From assembly GCA_037721215.1 (NCBI GenBank), contig JBBJNV010000023.1, forward strand, positions 1 through 64,000: a stretch of 64,000 nucleotides of DNA. Reading direction: 5' to 3'. Positions 37,928 to 45,312 of the stretch are shown piece after piece. The notes below the pieces were generated by a model. That model did not search any database. It saw nothing but the letters and a program-made list of their open reading frames with translations, and was not told the origin of the DNA. How positions within the stretch are numbered: the first letter of the stretch is position 1; the number at the start of each line of letters is the position of its first letter. The DNA is from Gemmatimonadaceae bacterium. Its GTDB lineage: Bacteria > Gemmatimonadota > Gemmatimonadetes > Gemmatimonadales > Gemmatimonadaceae. The translations under genes were made by a program, and so were the position numbers.

Positions 37928-39103
37928 ATGCGAAGGCGTATAGCCGCGATAGCGGCGCTCGCGGGCGTGGCTGCACTGGGCTTGACGCCCATCGGTTGCT
38001 ACCTCAGCCGGGCCGCCTGGGAGGAGGGGAAGATTCTCGCCGGAAGGCGACCGATCTCCAAACTGGTTCGCGACCGGTCGATCGATCAGGCGGTGAGAAA
38101 CAAGCTGCAGCTCGTGCTCGACGCTCGTGCGTACGCAAAAGACTCCATTCGACTCCGGACCGGAGACAGCTTCACCACCTATTCCCGCCTCGAGAGCGAT
38201 ACGCTCGTGCTGGTGCTTTCGGCAGCCTATCGGGACCGGCTCGAAGCGTATACCTGGTGGTTTCCCATTGTGGGCCGGGTTCCATACAAGGGGTTTTTTG
38301 ATTTCGACGCCGCCAGGCGGGCGGCCAAGTCTTTCCTCGACGACGGTTATGATGTGGCTTTACGGCCATCCGGTGCGTTCAGCACTCTCGGATTCTTCAA
38401 CGACCCTCTGCTCAGCACAACGCTTTCACGGGACAGTCTCGAGCTCGTCAACACCGTCATTCACGAAGTGACTCACAACACCTTCTACGCACCGGGGCAG
38501 GCGGTGTTCAACGAGTCGTTTGCGAGTTTTGTGGGCGCGCGTGGCGCAGCGGCATTTTTCAGGTCCCGAGGCAACGCGGCCGCGGCAGGGAGGGTCGACT
38601 CGGAATGGGCCGATGAAAAACGCCTTGGGGATTTCTGGACCGGGCTCGCAAAGTCGCTCGATTCAGCATACGCGATGCATCCTGACGACAGGGCAGCGCG
38701 CATACGGGTCAGGGACACAGTTTATCTGGCCGCGCGGCGCCGGCTCGTAACAGTGGTCGGGCCACAACTCACAACAATCCCTCGGTCGTATGCGGCGAAC
38801 GTGCCACTGGACAACGCATCGCTGCTGGCGAGGCGTGTCTACGCGCGGGATCTTGATTTGTTCGACTCGGTTTACGACCGGGAAGGACGGAATCTGCGTC
38901 GGGCGATTGGCCGCGTGATTTCCCTTGCGAAAGCCAACAAGGACGATCCTTATGCGGCTCTCGCACGATGGGTCGCGACGCAGGACAGCACTGCGAAACT
39001 GCTGGGAGGAAATCGCTTGCAGGGGTCGGGTCCCTGCAATAGCTTCGGTTCAGCTACGCTGATTGACGGCCGCAGCGCAGTCCGGGAGTCAGACATTCCC
39101 TGA
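37928..39103 (+). CDS. Predicted exported aminopeptidase (PF10023/COG4324 family)
   Basis: A 391-residue protein. A hydrophobic N-terminus (IAAIAALAGVAALGLTP) ends at GC (Cys24), consistent with a lipoprotein. The family start is CYLSRAAWEEGKILAGRRPI. The middle has YTWWFPIVGRVPYKGFFDFD and the metal-binding motif HEVTHNTFY (HExxH), with FNESFASFVG about 20 residues later likely giving the third ligand Glu. This gluzincin-like arrangement fits a metallopeptidase. The open frame extends upstream into dnaE on the other strand; I start at ATG 37928 because the signal sequence begins there. Substrates are unknown, and experimental support for the family is thin. Confidence 0.85.
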   Translation: MRRRIAAIAALAGVAALGLTPIGCYLSRAAWEEGKILAGRRPISKLVRDRSIDQAVRNKLQLVLDARAYAKDSIRLRTGDSFTTYSRLESDTLVLVLSAAYRDRLEAYTWWFPIVGRVPYKGFFDFDAARRAAKSFLDDGYDVALRPSGAFSTLGFFNDPLLSTTLSRDSLELVNTVIHEVTHNTFYAPGQAVFNESFASFVGARGAAAFFRSRGNAAAAGRVDSEWADEKRLGDFWTGLAKSLDSAYAMHPDDRAARIRVRDTVYLAARRRLVTVVGPQLTTIPRSYAANVPLDNASLLARRVYARDLDLFDSVYDREGRNLRRAIGRVISLAKANKDDPYAALARWVATQDSTAKLLGGNRLQGSGPCNSFGSATLIDGRSAVRESDIP

Positions 39104-39110
39104 TGGGACC

Positions 39111-39138
39111 AACGTCTCCCTGTGGCCAGGGAGATGTT
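39111..39138 (+). terminator. 12-bp hairpin between the aminopeptidase and the CPD-plug-TonB_C gene
   Basis: AACGTCTCCCTG (39111-39122) pairs with CAGGGAGATGTT (39127-39138) through a TGGC loop, with one G-T pair. Only a weak T-rich stretch follows (CTTCG), so it could be a partial terminator or processing hairpin. It covers the earlier candidate starts GTG 39122 and ATG 39134 of the next gene, favouring ATG 39164. Confidence 0.5.
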
Positions 39139-39163
39139 CTTCGAAGCGAGGCGATGCCGACCA

Positions 39164-40318
39164 ATGTGCGCATTCGGGCGTTTCAGTGCGCGGCTCTGGG
39201 TGCCGCTGCTCCTTAGCGGCATCGTGACGCCGGTTCCCCGCGCGATAGCCCAGCCGTCGGGTACCGTGAGCGGCATTGTGCTGGACGTATCTGACAACCC
39301 CGTTTCCGGGGCCAGGGTTTCGCTTGGCGGCACCCAGCTGGCAACCGTGAGTGATGAGCGCGGCGCATTTCGAATAACGGGCGTCACTCTGGGCCCAGTC
39401 GAAATCCTCGCGCGCCGCCTGGGCTTCGCACCAGTGGCGCAAAAGGCGACCGTTACGTCGCAGGAAGCATCCGGGCGTATTCAATTCAGAATGTCAGCAT
39501 TGCCCAATACCATGAGCCCGGTGGTAGTGCAGGCAAGCCGCGTGAAGTACACCGGCCGGCTGGCCGGATACTATGAGCGACTTCGGCGGCGCTCCGGCGG
39601 CTACTTCATCGCCCGCGATGAGATTGACAGAAAGAGCTACCGAACGCTCAGCCAGCTCCTGGCGCAGACTCCGGGGGTAAACGCAATGCGGAGCCCCACC
39701 GGCCTCGGCGCTGTCCGGATGCGGGGCAGGGCTTGCCGCCCCCTCGTATGGCTGGATGGCACTGCGATGCCCGCGGGCGAAGTGGATCTCGATGCATTTT
39801 CAGCGAGCACGTTACACGGCATCGAGATGTATCTGGGCTCTACAAACGCACCGATCGACTACACCGGTCCGCAGGGAATGTCCAGCTGCGGAACGATTCT
39901 GCTCTGGTCGAGGGGCAGGGATACCGAGCCCAGGAGAAGTGCCACGCGGTCAGACGTCGACCTTGAAAAGCTGGTGAGTGCTCTATCGGTCTATACGCCC
40001 GACCAGGTAGACAGGCCGGCGGCGCTGGCTGGATCTCCGCCGCTTGTCGTGGCGCATCCTCCAGCTCTTTTTGCAAGTGGGACCGGGGGAAACGTCGTGG
40101 CGGAATTCGTCGTCGATTCTGTGGGACGCATCGAAAATGGGACTTTAGCAATAGTTTCTTCGGCGCATCCGTTGTTCAGCGAGGCAGTGATTCAAGGTCT
40201 GGAACGTGCCGTGTATGCTCCGGCACTCAAGAATGGCAAGCCTGTGCGTCAGGTAGTCTACCAGTCATTTTCTTTCCCGGCCGCGCCTGGAAAGTCGGGG
40301 AAAAACGGCGGGAGCTGA
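39164..40318 (+). CDS. Three-domain envelope protein: carboxypeptidase-regulatory, plug-like and TonB C-terminal domains
   Basis: From ATG 39164 the protein has 384 residues. A signal peptide ends near RAIAQ (residue 30). Residues 33-110 are a carboxypeptidase-regulatory-like beta-sandwich (GTVSGIVLDVSDNPVSGARV). Residues ~150-250 resemble a TonB-receptor plug (YRTLSQLLAQTPGVNAMRSP, CRPLVWLDG, LHGIEMYLGS, SSCGTILLWSRG) with Cys191 and Cys242 placed to bridge. No barrel follows. Instead residues ~308-372 match a TonB C-terminal domain (GGNVVAEFVVDSVGRIENGT, then AVIQGLERAVYAPALKNGKP). The domain mix suggests a periplasmic or outer-membrane adaptor that presents TonB-type contacts. It is separated from the aminopeptidase by a hairpin. 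Confidence 0.82.
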   Translation: MCAFGRFSARLWVPLLLSGIVTPVPRAIAQPSGTVSGIVLDVSDNPVSGARVSLGGTQLATVSDERGAFRITGVTLGPVEILARRLGFAPVAQKATVTSQEASGRIQFRMSALPNTMSPVVVQASRVKYTGRLAGYYERLRRRSGGYFIARDEIDRKSYRTLSQLLAQTPGVNAMRSPTGLGAVRMRGRACRPLVWLDGTAMPAGEVDLDAFSASTLHGIEMYLGSTNAPIDYTGPQGMSSCGTILLWSRGRDTEPRRSATRSDVDLEKLVSALSVYTPDQVDRPAALAGSPPLVVAHPPALFASGTGGNVVAEFVVDSVGRIENGTLAIVSSAHPLFSEAVIQGLERAVYAPALKNGKPVRQVVYQSFSFPAAPGKSGKNGGS

Positions 40319-40323
40319 GAGCG

Positions 40324-40345
40324 GCGGCAATGCCGCAGGATTTTT
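40324..40345 (+). terminator. Weak terminator after the CPD-plug-TonB_C gene
   Basis: A short 5-bp stem GCGGC/GCCGC with an AAT loop is followed by AGGATTTTT. It lies 6 nt after the stop codon. The stem is short, so confidence is low. Confidence 0.35.
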
Positions 40346-40483
40346 GCGTGCTGCTGATGAATCCAACAGCGGTGATCCGGCATACAAGATGCTGACATTT
40401 GCTTCCCCGGCCGCTGGCGCACGGGCGCCGACGGGGCGACCACACTTCAACCTATAGGAGAGATCCGGTAAAGGGCGGGCAGG

Positions 40484-40516
40484 TTGTCAAATCTAAGCCT
40501 GTCGTTAGTATACTAA
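40484..40516 (+). promoter_or_regulatory. Candidate promoter with overlapping palindrome upstream of SusC 4
   Basis: TTGTCA (40484-40489) and TAGTAT (40506-40511) are spaced by 16 bp and fit a sigma-70-like promoter. The -10 lies inside the perfect 12-bp palindrome TTAGTATACTAA (40505-40516). A repressor bound there would block the promoter. Confidence 0.5.
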
Positions 40517-40529
40517 GGTGAATCTCACC

Positions 40530-40555
40530 TGCGCCGGCGCTCCTGCTCCGGCGCA
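40530..40555 (+). promoter_or_regulatory. GC-rich leader hairpin upstream of SusC 4
   Basis: TGCGCCGG (40530-40537) pairs perfectly with CCGGCGCA (40548-40555) across a 10-nt loop. It ends 12 nt before the ribosome-binding site AAAGGAGAG (40568-40576). It may stabilise the mRNA or influence initiation. Confidence 0.55.
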
Positions 40556-40582
40556 CATTTGAACAGGAAAGGAGAGAATGGT

Positions 40583-43500
40583 ATGACCAGATTAGTCAGA
40601 ATTGCCATGGCTTTGGTTGCCATGGCGCTGCCCGTTGGGCTTTCTGCTCAGGGCGGCGGTACGATCACCGGTCAGGTATTGGATGCATCCAATCAGCGCC
40701 CGGTGCAGGAAGCACAGGTGTTTGTAGTCGGCACCCAGCGCGGCGCCTCGACCGATCAGCAGGGCCGGTATTCGATTACGAATGTGCCAGCCGGGTCGTA
40801 CGAGGTTCGCGCGCGTAGAGTCGGATACGCGCCCGGCCTGCAGCGCGTAACTGTCGGTGCGGGCGTCAGTGCAGCCGCGAATTTCGCGCTTGCGACGTCG
40901 GCGGCGCAGCTCGAGGAAGTTGTCGTCAACGCTGTTACCGGTCAGGTACAGCGACGCGTTGAAGTTGGCACCAACACCGGTTACATCGACGTCGCGGCTC
41001 TGCCCAAGGGCCCCATCACCAAGATGGCAGACGTACTCCAGGGCCGTGTGGCTGGCGTGAATCTGCAATCGGCCGCAGGCGCGACAGGCTCGTCGCAGCG
41101 CGTCCGGATTCGCGGTGCCAACAGTCTTTCGCTTTCGAACGAACCTCTTCTCTATGTTGACGGGATTCTGGTCTCGAACAGCAAGGGCGGAATTGGTCTT
41201 GGCGGGCAGGATTACTCGAGACTGAATGACATCAACCCGGAAGAGATCGAGAACATCGAGATCCTCAAGGGCCCAGCGGCGTCCGCCATTTATGGCAGCG
41301 CGGCCTCGGTCGGAGTCATCCTGATCTCGACCAAGCGCGGGCGGGCAGGCAAGCCCGTGTGGCGCGGCTACGTCGAAGGCGGACGCCTGGAAGACAAGAA
41401 TGACTATCCGTCCAACTACATAGCGCTCTCGCGGCTAGGCCAGGGAGACGTGTATGACATAGAGCAGGGCGGAGTTCTCAACACCAGAAACCTCTTCGGA
41501 GGTACTACCCGGCCTTATCAGCAGTGCCCAAATTTTTTGGCGGCGCTTGCCTCTGGAACGCCCGGTGCTTGCGTTCAGGACACGGTTCTTTCTTTCAATC
41601 AGCTGGAAGACTCTCGTACGACGCCGTTCCAGAACGGACAGCGGGGCAAAGTGGGCTTGAGCATCTCGGGCGGCAGCGAAGCTCTTACGTTCTTCATCTC
41701 CGGCGACCAGGAACGCGAGAATGGAGTACTTCGGCCGAACGACCTTGAGCGCGTAAGCTTTCGTACCAATCTCAACGCTCGTATTGGCAGCAAGGCGAAT
41801 GCAGCTATTACTGCGGCCTACATCACCAGCGACTCCGACCGGTTCTCAGGTGATAACAATATCTTCAGTCCGCTCATCAACGGATTCCTGGGTACTGCGC
41901 AGTATCTGCCGGGAATGGAGTCGGACACTGTATCCAAACCCGGTTCACGGCTCGGATCCTATTTCGGGTACAACACGGCTGACCAGCGTCTGACGGTCTC
42001 GAGCCAGTCAGTCGACCGCTACATAGTCGGTGCTAACACGCAGTACAACCCATTGTCCTGGCTGCGGCTGAATGGAAACGTCGGCGTTGACTACTTCGGA
42101 CGCTACGACAGACAGACTTTGGATCCAAACATTCTTCCGCTCGCACTCGACTATGTTCGCGGTTTCCGTGATGGAAATCGGTCACGCAGCTATCAGTACA
42201 CGTCGAATGCTTCCGGAACGGCTACCTTCTCTCTCACGCCAAGCCTGGTTTCCAATACGACTGGTGGAGTGAGCTATCTCAGGACGCTGTTCGAGAGCAT
42301 CGGTTGCTACGGCATCGGCATTCCAGCGGGCACCGAGTCATGCTCTGCAGCAACGAGTCAGTTTTCTGTCAGCGAAGGCTATTCGGACGCGAAGACCTTC
42401 GGCTTGTTCGGCCGCCAGGAATTGGCGTTTGCCGATCGCTTTTTTGTGGCCGGAACACTTCGCGCTGATAACAACAGCGGATTGATCAGGGAAGTGTCAG
42501 GTCTGGCGGTATATCCATCGCTTAACGCTTCCTGGGTCCTTTCAAAGGAGCCGTTTTTCCCGACGATTGGATTCCTCAGTCAGCTGCGTCTTCGCGCCGG
42601 CTACGGGCAGGCTGGTCAACGTCCGGGCTTCGGCGATGCGGAAACGTTTTTTGCATCCCGTGCAGTGCAGATTGGCGGCGCTGAATTGCCAGCGCTCATT
42701 CTTACCAGAACAGGCAACTCGGCGCTGAAGGTCGAAAGAACCACTGAGATCGAGGGTGGATTCGATGCTTCTTTCTTCAGTGATCGCTTCTCGACAGAGT
42801 TTACGGCCTTTACGCGTCGCTCTGTGGATGCGCTTATTTCGCGCAACCTTGCACCATCTTCCGGACTCACCGGCGCGGTGTTTCAGAATATCGGCAGCAT
42901 CCGGAACTGGGGTACCGAAACGGCGTTGCGCGCCAATCTGGTAGATGCAAGCAAGTTTCGCTTCGACGCCCGCTTGACGGCGACGACTCTGCGCAACCGC
43001 ATTGAAGATCTTGCCCTGGATAGCGCAGTAGCGCCGATTCAGTTCAACCGTGGAGCCCAGGCTCATCGTCAGGACTTCCCGACCGGCGCATTCTTCGCCC
43101 GGCCAATCAAATACGACGATGCCGACAAGAACGGTAAGCTGTCCCGGGCCGAGGTTACTGTAGACACGTCGAAGTTTCTGGCGGTCCGTAATATCAAGGG
43201 CGGTCTTGACACCCTGAATGTGGCTTATGTAGGACCCGCACTTCCCACGAATACCCAAGGTCTTTCTGGTGACGTGACGCTGTTTGGCGCCTTCACAATT
43301 TCTGCGCTATTCGAGCGTCGGGCGGGTAACAAGCAGTTGAATTTCACGGAGTTCTTCCGTTGCCGGACGCAGGGGCCGACCGCAATCTACAGTCAGTGTG
43401 GTGCGCTGTCGAATCCCAATGCTTCTCTGGAGTCGCAGGCGGCGTATATCGGGGCTCAATTCCTGTCCGCAACGCCTTTCGGCTACATCGAAGATGCTGA

Positions 43501-43744
43501 CTTCATCAAATGGCGTGAATTGTCCGTTCGTGTCGGGGTACCAGAGTCGATTTCGAGCAAGTTCAGCGCGCTCGAGGGTGCGGCAATTTCACTCTCGGGT
43601 CGTAATCTCAAGACCTGGACCGATTACTCTGGTATCGATCCGGAGATCAATGAAGGTGGTGGCAGCTCGAATTTCGGTCAGGGCGAATTCAACACCCAGC
43701 CCCCGGTCCGGACCTTCACTCTTCGTTTCGACTTCAAACTTTAA
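40583..43744 (+). CDS. SusC/RagA-family TonB-dependent outer-membrane receptor 4
   Basis: A 1053-residue receptor starting at ATG 40583, 6 nt after a strong ribosome site (AAAGGAGAG). A TTG 24 nt upstream is rejected. The signal peptide ends near VGLSAQ (residue 23). Domains: carboxypeptidase-regulatory-like (~27-105, GTITGQVLDASNQRPVQEAQ), plug (~125-260; VRIRGANSLSLSNEPLLYVD, EIENIEILKGPAASAIYGSA and VGVILISTKRGRAGK), then barrel. The last residues are LRFDFKL, ending in Leu rather than the usual Phe. Overall it is most like receptor 1. The SusD partner begins 19 nt after the stop. A candidate promoter with palindrome and a leader hairpin lie upstream. Confidence 0.95.
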   Translation: MTRLVRIAMALVAMALPVGLSAQGGGTITGQVLDASNQRPVQEAQVFVVGTQRGASTDQQGRYSITNVPAGSYEVRARRVGYAPGLQRVTVGAGVSAAANFALATSAAQLEEVVVNAVTGQVQRRVEVGTNTGYIDVAALPKGPITKMADVLQGRVAGVNLQSAAGATGSSQRVRIRGANSLSLSNEPLLYVDGILVSNSKGGIGLGGQDYSRLNDINPEEIENIEILKGPAASAIYGSAASVGVILISTKRGRAGKPVWRGYVEGGRLEDKNDYPSNYIALSRLGQGDVYDIEQGGVLNTRNLFGGTTRPYQQCPNFLAALASGTPGACVQDTVLSFNQLEDSRTTPFQNGQRGKVGLSISGGSEALTFFISGDQERENGVLRPNDLERVSFRTNLNARIGSKANAAITAAYITSDSDRFSGDNNIFSPLINGFLGTAQYLPGMESDTVSKPGSRLGSYFGYNTADQRLTVSSQSVDRYIVGANTQYNPLSWLRLNGNVGVDYFGRYDRQTLDPNILPLALDYVRGFRDGNRSRSYQYTSNASGTATFSLTPSLVSNTTGGVSYLRTLFESIGCYGIGIPAGTESCSAATSQFSVSEGYSDAKTFGLFGRQELAFADRFFVAGTLRADNNSGLIREVSGLAVYPSLNASWVLSKEPFFPTIGFLSQLRLRAGYGQAGQRPGFGDAETFFASRAVQIGGAELPALILTRTGNSALKVERTTEIEGGFDASFFSDRFSTEFTAFTRRSVDALISRNLAPSSGLTGAVFQNIGSIRNWGTETALRANLVDASKFRFDARLTATTLRNRIEDLALDSAVAPIQFNRGAQAHRQDFPTGAFFARPIKYDDADKNGKLSRAEVTVDTSKFLAVRNIKGGLDTLNVAYVGPALPTNTQGLSGDVTLFGAFTISALFERRAGNKQLNFTEFFRCRTQGPTAIYSQCGALSNPNASLESQAAYIGAQFLSATPFGYIEDADFIKWRELSVRVGVPESISSKFSALEGAAISLSGRNLKTWTDYSGIDPEINEGGGSSNFGQGEFNTQPPVRTFTLRFDFKL

Positions 43745-43763
43745 ATCGACGGATTATTTACCC

Positions 43764-45230
43764 ATGAAAATTTTATCCACAGGGAAGGGTCTTCGGACCC
43801 TTCCCAGGCTAGTGCTGGCAACGGTGCTGGCGCTCTCAGCCGGGGCTTGTGACACTGACAAGATCGTAGAAGTCGAAGACCCCGCAGCGCGCCGGCCTGA
43901 GGAGATTAACAACACCGGTTCAGTACCGGCGTTAGTGAACGGCGCCTTGCGTCAGTTCATTGGCGGTTACAGCGGGTTTGGCGGCGACTCGTTTCTTTCT
44001 TCCTCAGGCGTCATTTCGGATGAATTGTACTACGGAGATACCTTCACTACCCGAGATGCGGCGGATAAGCGCACGCTGCAGCCCGCAGTGCTTGGCAACA
44101 TTTCGGACGGGTCGTTTGGTTTGCTGCAGCAGGCCCGTTTCAACGCGCGCCGGGCGTTTGCAACTGTTGCCCAGTTTTCAACACCAGCCACAGCAGCTGC
44201 AGACGGGACCACGCAGGCGCAACTCCGTACGATTGAAGGTTACGTTTACGTAACCCTCAGCGAAGGATGGTGCGGTTCGGTTCCCTTCAGCGTTGTGCCC
44301 GACACCGGTGTGGTTGACGCTAGCCGCATTACCAACGGTGTTCCGCTTAGCACTGCGGGCATGAACGATACCGCTGTTACGCGCTTCAATCAGGCGTTAG
44401 CCCTCAATTCGTCCAACGCTCTGGCGGCTGTTGGAAAGGCCAGAGCGTTGTTGAATCTTGGCCGGTTCGCCGAGGCGGCAGCAGCCGTGCAGAGTGTGCC
44501 AACGTCGTACGTTTTTCTGCTCGAGCACTCTATCAACACTCCGGCCGAAAACAATCCGATCAGGGCGTTGATCGACAATGGCCGTTACAGCGTGTCGAAT
44601 CTCGAAGGTGCGGTTATCAGCACCACCAGTACGCGTCCAGATGCTACAGCTCCTGCTACCACGGCTCCTGGTGCCGAAGGAATCGCTTTCCGCGGTCTTC
44701 GCGACCCCAGAGTACCCTGGGAGTTCAAGGGCAGATGTTTTAGCGCAGTCAATTGTTTTTTCAACAACAATTATTCCACTCTCGATGCCGATGTGCCCCT
44801 GGCTTCGGGAGTCGAGGCGCGCCTGATCGAAGCCGAGGCGGCGCTGCGTGCGGGAAATACTGCTTTGATGCTCAGTACACTGAATACACTGCGGGCAAAC
44901 GTCACACAGATCGTCCAGGTACTCTATCCCGGTCAGAAAGCCGTGCAGAATCCGACGGGACTGCAGCCGCTTATTGATCCCGGAACTCCAGACACTCGCC
45001 GCGCTCTGTTTTTTCAGGAACGCGCATTGTGGTTGTTCAACACTGGACACCGTCAAGGCGACCTGCGCCGGCTCGTGCGTCAGTACGGAGTTCCGTCAAA
45101 TGTTGCATTTCCGAGTGGCACGCATTTCCGCGGTGGCACATTCGGAAACGACGTTGCGTATCCCGTGCCTTTCAACGAGGAAAACAACAGGGAGTTCAAT
45201 CGCGCGGCCTGTGTGACTACGGCGGCGTAG
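43764..45230 (+). CDS. SusD/RagB-family outer-membrane lipoprotein 4
   Basis: A 488-residue lipoprotein. The frame is open upstream through the SusC 4 end, but the signal peptide begins at ATG 43764 and ends at lipobox SAGAC (Cys29). The mature N-terminus reads DTDKIVEVEDPAARRPEEIN. Helical elements are FGLLQQARFNARRAFATVAQ and LRTIEGYVYVTLSEGWCGSV. The region ASGVEARLIEAEAALRAGNT and the block FQERALWLFNTGHRQGDLRR are strikingly close to SusD 1. The ending is YPVPFNEENNREFN. This agrees with receptors 1 and 4 being the most similar pair. A terminator follows at 45258. Confidence 0.94.
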   Translation: MKILSTGKGLRTLPRLVLATVLALSAGACDTDKIVEVEDPAARRPEEINNTGSVPALVNGALRQFIGGYSGFGGDSFLSSSGVISDELYYGDTFTTRDAADKRTLQPAVLGNISDGSFGLLQQARFNARRAFATVAQFSTPATAAADGTTQAQLRTIEGYVYVTLSEGWCGSVPFSVVPDTGVVDASRITNGVPLSTAGMNDTAVTRFNQALALNSSNALAAVGKARALLNLGRFAEAAAAVQSVPTSYVFLLEHSINTPAENNPIRALIDNGRYSVSNLEGAVISTTSTRPDATAPATTAPGAEGIAFRGLRDPRVPWEFKGRCFSAVNCFFNNNYSTLDADVPLASGVEARLIEAEAALRAGNTALMLSTLNTLRANVTQIVQVLYPGQKAVQNPTGLQPLIDPGTPDTRRALFFQERALWLFNTGHRQGDLRRLVRQYGVPSNVAFPSGTHFRGGTFGNDVAYPVPFNEENNREFNRAACVTTAA

Positions 45231-45257
45231 CTTTTGGACAGCAGGACAAGTGCAGAC

Positions 45258-45290
45258 AACGCGGGGTGCAAGGTGCACCTCGCGTTTTTT
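45258..45290 (+). terminator. Rho-independent terminator after SusD 4
   Basis: A 13-bp stem AACGCGGGGTGCA/TGCACCTCGCGTT (one G-T pair) with an AGG loop is followed by further Ts to 45290. It lies 27 nt after the SusD 4 stop and separates it from the convergent helicase gene. Confidence 0.9.
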
Positions 45291-45312
45291 GTACTGCTCA
45301 TCTGATTTTATT

